From the NCBI GenBank assembly GCA_945273835.1, contig CALYPL010000005.1:1-64000 (forward strand): a stretch of 64,000 nt of DNA, written 5' to 3'. Source of the DNA: an uncultured Dysgonomonas sp. (GTDB lineage Bacteria > Bacteroidota > Bacteroidia > Bacteroidales > Dysgonomonadaceae). The number at the start of each line of letters is the position of its first letter. The first letter of the stretch is position 1. The position numbers were made by a program, and so were the translations under genes. This document shows, piece by piece, positions 36,927 through 46,261 of the stretch. The notes under the pieces are model-generated. The model made no database searches, was not told the origin of the DNA, and saw only the letters and a list, made by a program, of their open reading frames with translations.

Positions 36927-38720
36927 TTACATCCGATCGGGGACATCTATTCCTAATAAAGACATTCCGCTTTTTACTACTTTGCCAACATTGGCTGCAA
37001 GCATCAGACGGAACACTTTCAAATCAGCATCGTCCTCTTTCAGAATTGAATAATCATGATAGAACTGATTAAATTCTTTAGCCAGGTCGTAAATATAATT
37101 GGCTATGAGAGCAGGGTTATAATCGTCTCCCGCTTGTTTAACCACAGCGGCATATTCGCCGACAAGTTGTATTAGATTTTCTTCTTTAACTGATAAATTC
37201 AAACCTGATTTAAGTGTATTCGGAATAATTAATCCCAATTCTGCGGCTTTACGTAACACTGACTGGATACGTGCGTAAGTATATTGAATAAACGGACCTG
37301 TATTACCGTTGAAATCGATAGATTCTTTCGGATTGAAAGTCATATTCTTTTTAGGGTCGACTTTGATAATAAAATATTTTAATGCGCCTAACCCTACGAT
37401 TCGGGCGATTTTATCGGCTTCTGATTCTGTACAACCGTCCAGTTTGCCAAGTTCTTTTGATGTTTCTTTGGCTGTTGAAATCATTTCCTCCATAAGATCG
37501 TCCGCATCAACTACTGTGCCTTCTCTTGATTTCATCTTGCCTTCGGGAAGTTCAACCATTCCATAAGAAAAATGGACAAGGTCTTTTCCGAATCTGAAAC
37601 CTAATTTATCGAGTAAGATTGATAAAACCTGAAAATGATAATTCTGCTCGTTTCCGACAACATAAACCATTCTGTCTATCGGGTAATCATCGAAACGTAA
37701 TTTTGCTGTACCAATGTCCTGAGTCATATATACTGAAGTGCCATCGGCTCGTAAGAGTAATTTCTGATCAAGCCCATTGTCTGTGAGGTCTGCCCAAACT
37801 GAACCATCTTCTTTGCGGAAAAAGATTCCTTTATCTAAGCCTGACAATACTACATCTTTACCTATAAGATAGGTTTCAGATTCGTAATATATTTTATCGA
37901 AGTCTACGCCAAGCTCTTTATATGTGGCATCGAAACCTGCATAAACCCACGAATTCATCATTTCCCAAAGAGCAACTGTCTCAGTGTCGCCTGCTTCCCA
38001 ATTGCGCAACATTTGGCGTGCTTCTGCCATCAAAGCTGAATTTGCTTCGGCATCTTTATCGGAAAGTCCTTTAGATTTCAATTCTGATAGTTCGGCTTTA
38101 TAGTGTTTATCAAAAAGTACGTAATAATCGCCTACCAGATGGTCGCCTTTTTTACCGCTCGATTCGGGTGTTTCGCCGTTGCCCCATTTTTTCCAAGCCA
38201 ACATTGATTTACAAATATGTATTCCCCGATCATTTACGATATTTGTTTTTACCACTCTGTTTCCATTAGCTTTAAGAACTTCTGAAAGGGCAAATCCAAG
38301 CAAATTATTCCGAATATGTCCCAAATGCAAAGGTTTATTTGTATTGGGTGAAGAATATTCAATCATAATCAGCGGAGAATCAGCACCGGCTTCTGTAATT
38401 CCGTAACGTGGAGCGGCATTTATTTCGTTAAGCAAATCAATCCAGCAGTCGGCAGCAACTGTCAGATTAAGAAAGCCTTTGATTACATTAAAAGATGATA
38501 CGATAGATGAATTAGCTACAAGCCATTCTCCGATTTCTGAAGCTGTTGCTTCTGGACTTTTTTTCGAGATCTTGAGTAATGGAAATACGACGAAGGTGTA
38601 ATGTCCTTCAAATTCCTTCTTGGTACGTTGAACCTGCGACTGGTTTAAGTCGAGAGTATGACCATACAAAGCCTCTACTGCCTTAATAATATTTTCTTGT
38701 AATGTTATTTCGGATTTCAT
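36927..38720 (-). CDS. argS: Arginyl-tRNA synthetase
   Basis: About 597 residues from ATG 38720 (MKSEITLQENI). A further in-frame ATG at 38753 sits inside the promoter -7 box and adds an unlikely basic leader. Class I synthetase landmarks: an N-terminal Add1 domain, the HIGH-type HLGH (SPNTNKPLHLGHIRNN), and a C-terminal DALR anticodon-binding domain ending in LGIDVPDRM. It charges tRNA-Arg. Single gene. Confidence 0.97.
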   Translation of the reverse strand: MKSEITLQENIIKAVEALYGHTLDLNQSQVQRTKKEFEGHYTFVVFPLLKISKKSPEATASEIGEWLVANSSIVSSFNVIKGFLNLTVAADCWIDLLNEINAAPRYGITEAGADSPLIMIEYSSPNTNKPLHLGHIRNNLLGFALSEVLKANGNRVVKTNIVNDRGIHICKSMLAWKKWGNGETPESSGKKGDHLVGDYYVLFDKHYKAELSELKSKGLSDKDAEANSALMAEARQMLRNWEAGDTETVALWEMMNSWVYAGFDATYKELGVDFDKIYYESETYLIGKDVVLSGLDKGIFFRKEDGSVWADLTDNGLDQKLLLRADGTSVYMTQDIGTAKLRFDDYPIDRMVYVVGNEQNYHFQVLSILLDKLGFRFGKDLVHFSYGMVELPEGKMKSREGTVVDADDLMEEMISTAKETSKELGKLDGCTESEADKIARIVGLGALKYFIIKVDPKKNMTFNPKESIDFNGNTGPFIQYTYARIQSVLRKAAELGLIIPNTLKSGLNLSVKEENLIQLVGEYAAVVKQAGDDYNPALIANYIYDLAKEFNQFYHDYSILKEDDADLKVFRLMLAANVGKVVKSGMSLLGIDVPDRM

Positions 38721-38750
38721 CTGCTTAAAATTTCGTTTTTTTCGAGGACA

Positions 38751-38758
38751 CAAAGTTA
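38751..38758 (-). promoter_or_regulatory. Bacteroidota -7 box for argS (TAACTTTG)
   Basis: CAAAGTTA on the plus strand, 30 bp upstream of ATG 38720. It overlaps the alternative upstream ATG and so decides the start. Confidence 0.6.
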
Positions 38759-38876
38759 TAAAAAAGTAGTAAGTATGTCTATATCTGATCTATGATCTTT
38801 TAGCGCATGGCAAATGGGATTCTAAAAAATATAGCTTTATCCCTTTTATTTAAAAGTTGCGGTTTGAACAGGAAAA

Positions 38877-41264
38877 TCATTTGATGATAAATTTAATGGA
38901 TCTACGTTCTCCTTTCTCATCTACAACTGTGAGACGATGTTCGCCTTTTGATGGGTGGCAATCTTTTTTATGAAAATATTGAGTTTCGCCAACATAATCA
39001 TTATCGATATGCCAAAAAACACGATTTGATGGTTCTCTATGGGCGATTTCAAAAATAACCGATCCTTCAGAACCATCGAGCTGTCGGGGTAATGAAATGG
39101 TCATATTGGGAAAAGGGTATACAAATTCCATCAATGAATTATGCCCTTCATCCAAGCATTCGGGCGAGTAAGGAGGAAGTGCTTTATATGATGGGTGCTT
39201 ATCTTTGTAATATATTTCTGATGAAGGGGGCAGAATAAACCAAGAGGTATGTATAATGCCACGCTTACCGGCACAATCCTGATAGACTTGATACTGCCCA
39301 TCTTCCGATAAATGCACTAATTTATGATATGGACATACATTTCCATCAAGACCTTTAGGTGAAATCAGCACTGTGTCGATGCTTGCATCGGGACAATTTA
39401 CTCCTTTCAAATATCCACTTTCATGGCAGATTTCGGCTTTTACCAAATCGTTTGGTACGCTAAACCACCGTTTAGTAGGCAAAAAATTGAAAATATCGAA
39501 CATAACCATTCCTGCTGTACGGGCACCAACAAGCCCCGGACGCCCTTCTCCATCGGCATTACCGACCCAAACGGCTACAAGATAACCTGAATTGAGTCCG
39601 ACAGCCCAACCATCCCGAAACCCAAAACTTGTACCTGTTTTCCATGCTATTTTCTGCATCGAAGGAATCATTTTCCAGTCTAATTCTTCTGGACGAACCA
39701 CATCTGTCAAAACCTCTAATGTTCTCCAAGCTGCTCCGGCAGAATATAATGGATTTTTAATCACCTCTTTCTTAATCTTATCTTTATCTGTCAATATGTA
39801 AGTAGGAGGCATATATTTATAATAACGTCCGTCAGTATTATAATTATTCAGATTTTGAGCCAACTGCAAGTACATACCGCTAATATCCCACAAAGTTCCT
39901 TCAGCACCGCCCAATATTAAGGATAATCCGTATGAGTCAGCCGAACGGTTCAGTGTGGTCATACCCGATTTCTTCAAAAGATGATAGAACTTTATAAAGC
40001 TATATTTCTTCAACAATAATACGTAAGGAACATTGAGCGAACGTGCCAACGCATCTGAAGCATGTACTGCTCCATCGTAGTTCAGACTGAAATTCTTGGG
40101 AGCAAAACCATTCAGATTAATAGGTACATCGCTAATCAATTGATCGGGCAAGAGTAAACCTTCCTGCAATGCCGAGCAATAGAGAAACGGTTTGAGAATA
40201 CTGCCTGTACTACGTGGCGAGTTTATGATATCTACCTGATTACCTGAATTATTTTTGTAAAAATCCACATTACCGCAATATGAGATAATCTCATTGCTAC
40301 GGATATCGATAACCAAAGCTGCCAGATTTTTAATACCATTTTGCATAAACTCGGCATTCCATTTAGCCAGAATATTCTCAATTCTTTCCTGCTGGTGTTT
40401 TTCAATTGTACTCACAATGCGCTTTCCCCCTTTTTCCATATGGATACGTGTCACCAAATGCGGGGCTATTTGGGGTAAAGGAACAGGGTTGGGTGACATA
40501 GGTTCGCTCAAAGCAAGCTGATAGTCAATTTCATCAATTTTCCCATCCTGATATAATCGTTTCAGTAAATTATTACGTTTTGAAACGAGCAAATTTCTAT
40601 TTCTACCGAAATGCATTATGGAAGGAGCATTAGGCAATATTGCCAATGTGGCTGCCTCAGCCCACGAAAGTGAATTAGCGCTATGACCAAAGTAACGCCA
40701 TGATGCAGCCTCAACACCCACCACGTTTCCCCCCATTGGAGCATGTGAGGCATAGAGACGTATTATATCATCTTTTGAGTGTGAAAACTCTATACGTGTA
40801 GCAAGTATCATTTCAATGAACTTTTCGCCAAAAGTACGTTTTTCTTTACGCATCAATCGTATAGTCTGCATGGTGATTGTACTTCCTCCGCTGACTATAC
40901 GATTTTGTGAAATATTCTGTTTAATCGCCCTAAAAATCGAAAAAGGGTTTACTCCCCAATGATATCGAAAAGCTCGATCTTCAAATGCAATTAAGCTAAT
41001 TTTATATTTTTCAGGAATTGTGTCCGATTCGGGGAAACGCCATTGCTGATCTGAAGATATACGTGCACCAAGGAGCTCTCCGTTTCGGTCAACAACTACG
41101 GTGGAATATGGATCATTGAATAATGGCGATGGCAAACAAAAGATATACCATATAATTAAAACGAGGCATACCGGAATACCAATCCGATACTTCAGTTTTC
41201 CATAACGATATTTATGCCATACTGACTGAAGGAAAGGTTTTGATTTATTAAAGAATGTGTTCAT
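38877..41264 (-). CDS. pbpC: Penicillin-binding protein 1C
   Basis: About 795 residues from ATG 41264 (MNTFFNKSK); a frame extension to 41294 covers the promoter box. One membrane anchor lies near residues 28-48. The GT51 glycosyltransferase domain (FEDRAFRYHWGVN, GGSTITMQTIRLM) and the transpeptidase domain (STGSILKP, SLN and KTGTS) are both intact. The C-terminal BiPBP_C domain has several cysteines. It polymerises and cross-links peptidoglycan. An alpha-2-macroglobulin partner, often beside pbpC, is not seen here. Confidence 0.94.
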   Translation of the reverse strand: MNTFFNKSKPFLQSVWHKYRYGKLKYRIGIPVCLVLIIWYIFCLPSPLFNDPYSTVVVDRNGELLGARISSDQQWRFPESDTIPEKYKISLIAFEDRAFRYHWGVNPFSIFRAIKQNISQNRIVSGGSTITMQTIRLMRKEKRTFGEKFIEMILATRIEFSHSKDDIIRLYASHAPMGGNVVGVEAASWRYFGHSANSLSWAEAATLAILPNAPSIMHFGRNRNLLVSKRNNLLKRLYQDGKIDEIDYQLALSEPMSPNPVPLPQIAPHLVTRIHMEKGGKRIVSTIEKHQQERIENILAKWNAEFMQNGIKNLAALVIDIRSNEIISYCGNVDFYKNNSGNQVDIINSPRSTGSILKPFLYCSALQEGLLLPDQLISDVPINLNGFAPKNFSLNYDGAVHASDALARSLNVPYVLLLKKYSFIKFYHLLKKSGMTTLNRSADSYGLSLILGGAEGTLWDISGMYLQLAQNLNNYNTDGRYYKYMPPTYILTDKDKIKKEVIKNPLYSAGAAWRTLEVLTDVVRPEELDWKMIPSMQKIAWKTGTSFGFRDGWAVGLNSGYLVAVWVGNADGEGRPGLVGARTAGMVMFDIFNFLPTKRWFSVPNDLVKAEICHESGYLKGVNCPDASIDTVLISPKGLDGNVCPYHKLVHLSEDGQYQVYQDCAGKRGIIHTSWFILPPSSEIYYKDKHPSYKALPPYSPECLDEGHNSLMEFVYPFPNMTISLPRQLDGSEGSVIFEIAHREPSNRVFWHIDNDYVGETQYFHKKDCHPSKGEHRLTVVDEKGERRSIKFIIK

Positions 41265-41283
41265 TAAATATAGATAATAAACA

Positions 41284-41291
41284 CAAATGTA
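41284..41291 (-). promoter_or_regulatory. Bacteroidota -7 box for pbpC (TACATTTG)
   Basis: CAAATGTA on the plus strand, 19 bp upstream of ATG 41264. It supports that start over the one at 41294. Confidence 0.55.
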
Positions 41292-41485
41292 CAAAAGAAA
41301 AATAATAACGAATGAATTAACAAATGATTGAATTATTATTGAGATTGAAAGAATCTGATTTTCTTATATCAGGATTCAAGTGTAAATCGCAAACTCATAT
41401 ATTATGTAATCATTTGCTTAAAGTAGTGGATATAAAAGGATATCTCCTATATAATAAAATGATGAAAAAAGCTGAGGATGTAAGT

Positions 41486-42724
41486 TTACAGATTTAAGAT
41501 ATTCATCACTTTATCAACTGCTCCTGTATTGTTGCGCACAAAATCGCCTGCATGTTGTCCTGCTGCCTTTAAAGTCTCATCATATTGCATAAATTCGTCC
41601 ATGATGCTACGAAAGTTCTGTGTATTTGAAACAGAATAACCACCTCCTACTTCAAGTAATTTAGATGCCTCAAGGGATTTCTTGAAGTTTGAGCCAAAAA
41701 TAACAGGTATATCGTAAACCGCCGCTTCGAGCACATTATGTATTCCGACACCAAATCCACCGCCAACATAAGCAATCTGACCGTAATTGTAAATGGAAGA
41801 TAATAACCCTATGGTATCAATTATGAGACAATCATAATCGCCAACATTTTCGGGAATCGCCTTTGAATAGCGGATATGCGGACGTGCCAAATTATCCTCT
41901 ATGTATTTAAGATGAGCTTCATCAGTTTCATGCGGGGCAATGATCAATTTAAGGTCGGCAGTCATATTGAAATACGGCATAAAAATATCTTCGTCTTTAG
42001 GCCATGAACTACCTGCGACAAGAATTTTCTCAGATTCTTGCTTGGCTTTTGCAGCAAAAGCCTCCACAATAGGCAATTGTTTAGCCTGATTTTTGATCTC
42101 AATTACACGATCGAAACGTGTATCACCGCATACTTTTACATTTTGGATACCGATACCCGTAAGCAATCCTTTGGAGTTTTCATCTTGCACACATATACAG
42201 GTATATGATTTAAATATGCGCTGCATTTTCTTTCCATACCATTTAAAAAATACCTGATTAGGTCTGAAAATTGCTGAGACCATATAGACCGGGATATTCT
42301 TCTTATGTAAACGGCTGATGAAATTATACCAAAACTCGTATTTGATAAAAATTGCCATTGACGGCTGAATCAGATCAAGAAACTTCCGTACATTACGTTT
42401 TTTATCAAACGGAAGATAGCATACAATATCGGCTAAAGGGTAATCTTTACGGATTTCGTAACCGGATGGTGAAAAAAAAGTAAGTAATATTTTGTACTCG
42501 GGATGTGTACGTTTAATTTTCTCAATCAGAGGGCGACCTTGCTCAAACTCTCCTAACGAAGCCGCATGAAACCAAATATATTTTGAATCGCGCTCTACAC
42601 ATTCTCTTAAAATCCGATAAGTTTCCTTATGTCCTTTGATCATTTTCCGAGCCTTGCGATGGAAAGGAGAAATAATACGGACTACAAGCGCATATAGAAA
42701 TATGCCGATATTGTAAATGAACAT
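41486..42724 (-). CDS. waaA: 3-deoxy-D-manno-octulosonic acid (Kdo) transferase
   Basis: A 412-residue GT30 enzyme adding Kdo from CMP-Kdo to lipid A precursor at the inner-membrane face. It has an N-terminal membrane-associated helix (IGIFLYALVVRIISPF), the GT-B acceptor-side motif ASLGEFEQ with the catalytic-type Glu, and the donor-side GGGFGVGIHNVLEAAVYDIPV block. The gene begins 4 bp after gltX, so they are co-transcribed. Confidence 0.94.
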   Translation of the reverse strand: MFIYNIGIFLYALVVRIISPFHRKARKMIKGHKETYRILRECVERDSKYIWFHAASLGEFEQGRPLIEKIKRTHPEYKILLTFFSPSGYEIRKDYPLADIVCYLPFDKKRNVRKFLDLIQPSMAIFIKYEFWYNFISRLHKKNIPVYMVSAIFRPNQVFFKWYGKKMQRIFKSYTCICVQDENSKGLLTGIGIQNVKVCGDTRFDRVIEIKNQAKQLPIVEAFAAKAKQESEKILVAGSSWPKDEDIFMPYFNMTADLKLIIAPHETDEAHLKYIEDNLARPHIRYSKAIPENVGDYDCLIIDTIGLLSSIYNYGQIAYVGGGFGVGIHNVLEAAVYDIPVIFGSNFKKSLEASKLLEVGGGYSVSNTQNFRSIMDEFMQYDETLKAAGQHAGDFVRNNTGAVDKVMNILNL

Positions 42725-42728
42725 AATA

Positions 42729-44249
42729 CTACTTTTTTATGTCTGCGATAGCACGGTTGAGGCGTCGGATAGTTTCTTCTTTACCTATAATCTCCGTAAT
42801 ATCAAACATATGTGGACCTTTTGATTCACCGACTATTGCAAGTCGGAAAGCGTTCATCACAACGCCGACACTATATCCTTTGGATTGGATCCAACCCATA
42901 ACAATTTGTTCTTGATTGTGAGCCGAAAAGTCTTTAATGCCGTTCAGCACTTCAATTAATTCGACCATTTGCTGAGGTGAATCGTCTTTCCAACGCTTTT
43001 TAACCGATTTCTCATCGTAGTTATCTGGAGCTACAAAGAAAAATGATGCCTGTTCCCAAAGTTCCCGAACAAAAGACACTCGTTCTTTGACAAGTCCTAC
43101 AACTTTTTCAACCAAAGAGTTTTCTGCCTTTATGCCTTTTTCTAAAAGGTAGGGCTTAAATAATTCGGCTATTTCGCTATTTGGTTTCATCTGTATATAT
43201 TGATGATTGAACCATTTGCCTTTTTCATAATCAAACTTAGCTCCGCTTTTACTACAACGTTCTAATGAGAAACTTTCAATCATTTCGCTCATCGGCATAA
43301 TTTCATGGTCATTTCCCGGATTCCAACCCAACAAAGCCAAAAAATTCAACACTGCATCAGGCAAATAGCCGCTTTCTCTGTATCCTGTAGATACGTCGCC
43401 TGTTTTAGGATCTTTCCATTCAAGCGGAAAAACCGGGAAACCGAGACGATCTCCGTCACGCTTACTCAATTTACCGTTTCCTTCGGGTTTGAGAAGCAAT
43501 GGAAGATGTGCGAAACGAGGCATTGTGTCTTCCCAACCAAAAGCTTTGTAAATTGATACATGCAAAGGTGCTGAAGGAAGCCATTCTTCGCCACGGATCA
43601 CATGTGTGATCTCCATAAGATGGTCATCCACTATATTGGCAAGATGATAGGTAGGCAATTGATCTGCAGATTTATAAATAACCTTGTCATCAAGCACTGA
43701 TGAGTTAATAACGACTTCGCCACGAATAAGATCGTTTACAACGATATCTTTGTCCGGCTCTATTTTGAAACGAACCACATATTGATGTCCTTGCTCAATC
43801 AAAGATTTTACTTCTTCTTTCGATAGGGTCAATGAATTACGCATCTGACCACGGGTAGACGCATCGTATTGGTAATTTGGAATTTCATTGCGTTTGGCTT
43901 CTAATTCTTCGGGTGTATCGAAGGCAATATAAGCAGCGTTTTTTTCTAATAAAATATCAACATATTTTTTATAGATGTCTTTACGTTCCGACTGTCTGTA
44001 AGGACCATAATTTCCGCCAATGTGCGGACCTTCATCAAAGGTCAGTCCTAACCAACTGAAAGACTCTATGATATAATCTTCTGCACCGGGAACAAAACGA
44101 TTAGAATCAGTATCCTCAATACGCAATATAAAATCTCCACCATGTTTCTTTGTGAAAAGGTAATTATATAATGCAGTTCTGACACCTCCAATATGGAGCG
44201 GTCCGGTTGGGCTGGGAGCAAAACGTACTCTTACTTTATTAGCACTCAT
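42729..44249 (-). CDS. gltX: Glutamyl-tRNA synthetase
   Basis: A 506-residue class I synthetase charging tRNA-Glu. The HIGH-type motif is HIGG ([16 protein letters not shown]) and the KMSKS-type motif is KLSKRDG. The editing-free anticodon-binding C-terminal domain is complete. It is the first gene of a gltX-waaA pair with its own -7 box. Confidence 0.97.
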   Translation of the reverse strand: MSANKVRVRFAPSPTGPLHIGGVRTALYNYLFTKKHGGDFILRIEDTDSNRFVPGAEDYIIESFSWLGLTFDEGPHIGGNYGPYRQSERKDIYKKYVDILLEKNAAYIAFDTPEELEAKRNEIPNYQYDASTRGQMRNSLTLSKEEVKSLIEQGHQYVVRFKIEPDKDIVVNDLIRGEVVINSSVLDDKVIYKSADQLPTYHLANIVDDHLMEITHVIRGEEWLPSAPLHVSIYKAFGWEDTMPRFAHLPLLLKPEGNGKLSKRDGDRLGFPVFPLEWKDPKTGDVSTGYRESGYLPDAVLNFLALLGWNPGNDHEIMPMSEMIESFSLERCSKSGAKFDYEKGKWFNHQYIQMKPNSEIAELFKPYLLEKGIKAENSLVEKVVGLVKERVSFVRELWEQASFFFVAPDNYDEKSVKKRWKDDSPQQMVELIEVLNGIKDFSAHNQEQIVMGWIQSKGYSVGVVMNAFRLAIVGESKGPHMFDITEIIGKEETIRRLNRAIADIKK

Positions 44250-44274
44250 ACTTATATCAATTTAGTCGTGGCTA

Positions 44275-44282
44275 CAAAAATA
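44275..44282 (-). promoter_or_regulatory. Bacteroidota -7 box for gltX-waaA (TATTTTTG)
   Basis: CAAAAATA on the plus strand, 25 bp upstream of the ATG. Confidence 0.5.
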
Positions 44283-44343
44283 TGGAAAAAAAATGAAAAT
44301 ATGTGTACGCTATACTAAAAGTACAAATCTGCTTATCTGACGG

Positions 44344-44375
44344 TTTGTTAGCATAAGTAAATTTTAATAGATTTG
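44344..44375 (+). promoter_or_regulatory. Complete Bacteroidota promoter for the lipoprotein gene
   Basis: TTTG (44344-44347), 20 bp, then TAGATTTG (44368-44375). The lipoprotein ATG follows 24 bp later. Confidence 0.65.
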
Positions 44376-44399
44376 CAGCATTACATAAAAAAATAAAAA

Positions 44400-44972
44400 A
44401 TGAAAACCTTACACATTATTGCAACTTTCGTTGCTATCTGCTTTGCATTTTCTGCATGCAACAATAATCCGAATGGCACGGACAAAATTGATTATGCAGG
44501 CATTTCATTTGAATATCCGACAAGATTATCGAAAGAGACTTCTGAATTGAAGGACGATGTTCATTACATTTCTTGTACAGAAATTTTAAGTGGGGAGTTG
44601 TTTACAGTAAGTTCTTTTGCTTATGAAAACGAAAATGATTATGATAATTTGATGAATTCGTATTTTTCATATTTCAAGAAATTTGACAAATTAATCCACG
44701 ATTTATCTATAAATGAGTTGGACAGCGCCAAGTTCGCAAATTTTAATTGTCATGCAAGGTCTTATTCCGGAACTTTATATACTAAAAAAATTTTCGGAAT
44801 GGTTTATTCTTTTAAAGCCGGAGACCGCACAATTCTTATTGTAAAACAGACGTCTGATGACGAAAGAAAATTGGACAGCAGATTCAAACTTATTGAAGAG
44901 ACTTTCAAAATAGCAAATGTTGATACTGATAAGAAAGAAGATATCGCTGAAGAAAATCTTCAAGTGGAATGA
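44400..44972 (+). CDS. Hypothetical lipoprotein
   Basis: A 190-residue protein with a signal peptide and lipobox FSAC (Cys20), so probably lipid-anchored. The mature part has GISFEYPTRLSKE at its start, reminiscent of PsbP/YceI-type small stress lipoproteins, and an acidic C-terminal tail (KKEDIAEENLQVE). I do not recognise a family. Its stop directly abuts the stop of convergent rsmE, and its likely terminator lies inside rsmE. Confidence 0.72.
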   Translation: MKTLHIIATFVAICFAFSACNNNPNGTDKIDYAGISFEYPTRLSKETSELKDDVHYISCTEILSGELFTVSSFAYENENDYDNLMNSYFSYFKKFDKLIHDLSINELDSAKFANFNCHARSYSGTLYTKKIFGMVYSFKAGDRTILIVKQTSDDERKLDSRFKLIEETFKIANVDTDKKEDIAEENLQVE

Positions 44973-45674
44973 TTAATTCAAAACGTGAATTGTATGGCAG
45001 GCTACTAAAGCCGCCGTTTCAGTACGTAAGCGGCTTTCACCTAACGAAACGGGTTGAAAGCCGTTTTTTATTGCTTCGCTCACCTCATCTTCAGAAAAAT
45101 CGCCTTCCGGACCAATCAGAATCAGCGCATTTTCTCCTTTACGATAAGTATTTTTCAATAACATTTTTTCGCCATTGTAACAATGCGCTATAAATTTTCG
45201 TCCCGAAAAAGGCTGTTTTATAAAATCCTTGAACGACATCATATCATCCCATTGTGGTAAAATGGCTTTCTGGGATTGTTTCATAGCCGAAACAAGGATC
45301 TTCTCTATTCGTTGAGCCTTGATTTCTTTACGTTCGGAATGACGACATAAAAGTGGCGAAAAACGGTCAATACCTATTTCGGTCGCTTTCTCAGCAAACC
45401 ATTCAATGCGATCTATGTTTTTTGTAGGGGCAAAAGCTATTTGCAAATTGAACGTCCATGATTTTGGATAAGCAGTCTGTTTCTCGATTGAAACGAAGCA
45501 ATGGCGAGCGTCAGCCTGCACCAACCGGGCATCAAAAAAGAGCCCCTTACCGTCGGTGATTAAAATCTCATCGCCTGCTTTTTTTCTAAGTACACGTACG
45601 CAATGCTGTGCCTCATCGGGGGGCAATTCATTGCTTTTAAGTACATCGGGGGCAAAGAAAATCGTCCTATCCAT
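44973..45674 (-). CDS. rsmE: 16S rRNA (uracil1498-N3)-methyltransferase
   Basis: About 233 residues from ATG 45674 (MDRTIFFAPDV); an in-frame TTG five codons upstream is less likely. The SPOUT-class RsmE signature LIGPEGDFSEDEV and LGESRLRTETAAL are intact, preceded by an OB-like N-terminal domain. It methylates U1498 of 16S rRNA. It is the last gene of the purine-related run, starting 11 bp after xpt. Confidence 0.94.
   Translation of the reverse strand: MDRTIFFAPDVLKSNELPPDEAQHCVRVLRKKAGDEILITDGKGLFFDARLVQADARHCFVSIEKQTAYPKSWTFNLQIAFAPTKNIDRIEWFAEKATEIGIDRFSPLLCRHSERKEIKAQRIEKILVSAMKQSQKAILPQWDDMMSFKDFIKQPFSGRKFIAHCYNGEKMLLKNTYRKGENALILIGPEGDFSEDEVSEAIKNGFQPVSLGESRLRTETAALVACHTIHVLN
45031..45070 (+). 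terminator. Terminator for the lipoprotein gene embedded in rsmE
   Basis: CGGCTTTCA (45031-45039) and TGAAAGCCG (45055-45063) form a perfect 9-bp stem with a 15-nt loop. TTTTTTA follows on the plus strand. An upstream AAAGCCGC (45007-45014) can pair with GCGGCTTT (45030-45037) and would compete with the stem. Confidence 0.65.
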
Positions 45675-45685
45675 CAATGTTAAAC

Positions 45686-46255
45686 TCAATCTTCAAAAAT
45701 AATTTTATCTTCGCCAAGCTCTTTTATTCGTGCCAGCGATTCGACACGTATTCCCATTTCACGTAAGCGGCTACCGCCCTCCTGAAACGATTTTTCAATA
45801 ATGAAACCCATACCAAATAATTCAGCACCCGCCTCTTTTACCAGATTATTGACTGCGATTGCTGCATTACCGTTGGCGAGAAAATCGTCAATAAAAACAA
45901 CTTTATCGTTTTCATTCAAAAAATCCCGGCTGATACAGATTGTATAATCACGTCCTTTTGTAAAGGAATGAGCGGTCGTTGATACAACATTACGCATCGT
46001 TGAAGGTTCAGCCTTCTTGACAAAAACAACCGGCAACTCAAGCAAATATCCCATCATGATTGCTGGTGCAATACCGCTTGCTTCAATCGTGATTATTTTA
46101 TTTATCGGTAAATTACCGAATCGGCGAACAAACTCTACTCCGATTGATTTCATCAGGATTGGATCCATCTGATGATTGATAAAACTATCCACTTTAAGAA
46201 TGCCGCCATCAAAACTTTTACCGTCTTTTAAAATGCGTTCTTTCAGTTTCTTCAT
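45686..46255 (-). CDS. xpt: Xanthine phosphoribosyltransferase
   Basis: A 189-residue PRTase salvaging xanthine (and some guanine) to the nucleotide with PRPP. The N-terminus [15 protein letters not shown] and the PRPP loop [13 protein letters not shown] fit the Xpt family. It follows the xanthine/uracil permease by 6 bp. No purine riboswitch is recognised upstream, unlike in Firmicutes. Confidence 0.93.
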   Translation of the reverse strand: MKKLKERILKDGKSFDGGILKVDSFINHQMDPILMKSIGVEFVRRFGNLPINKIITIEASGIAPAIMMGYLLELPVVFVKKAEPSTMRNVVSTTAHSFTKGRDYTICISRDFLNENDKVVFIDDFLANGNAAIAVNNLVKEAGAELFGMGFIIEKSFQEGGSRLREMGIRVESLARIKELGEDKIIFED

Positions 46256-46261
46256 AATTAT

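Noticed and set aside
38721..38753. An upstream in-frame start for ArgS.
   Set aside because: The -7 box at 38751-38758 overlaps it, and the extension is unlike ArgS proteins.
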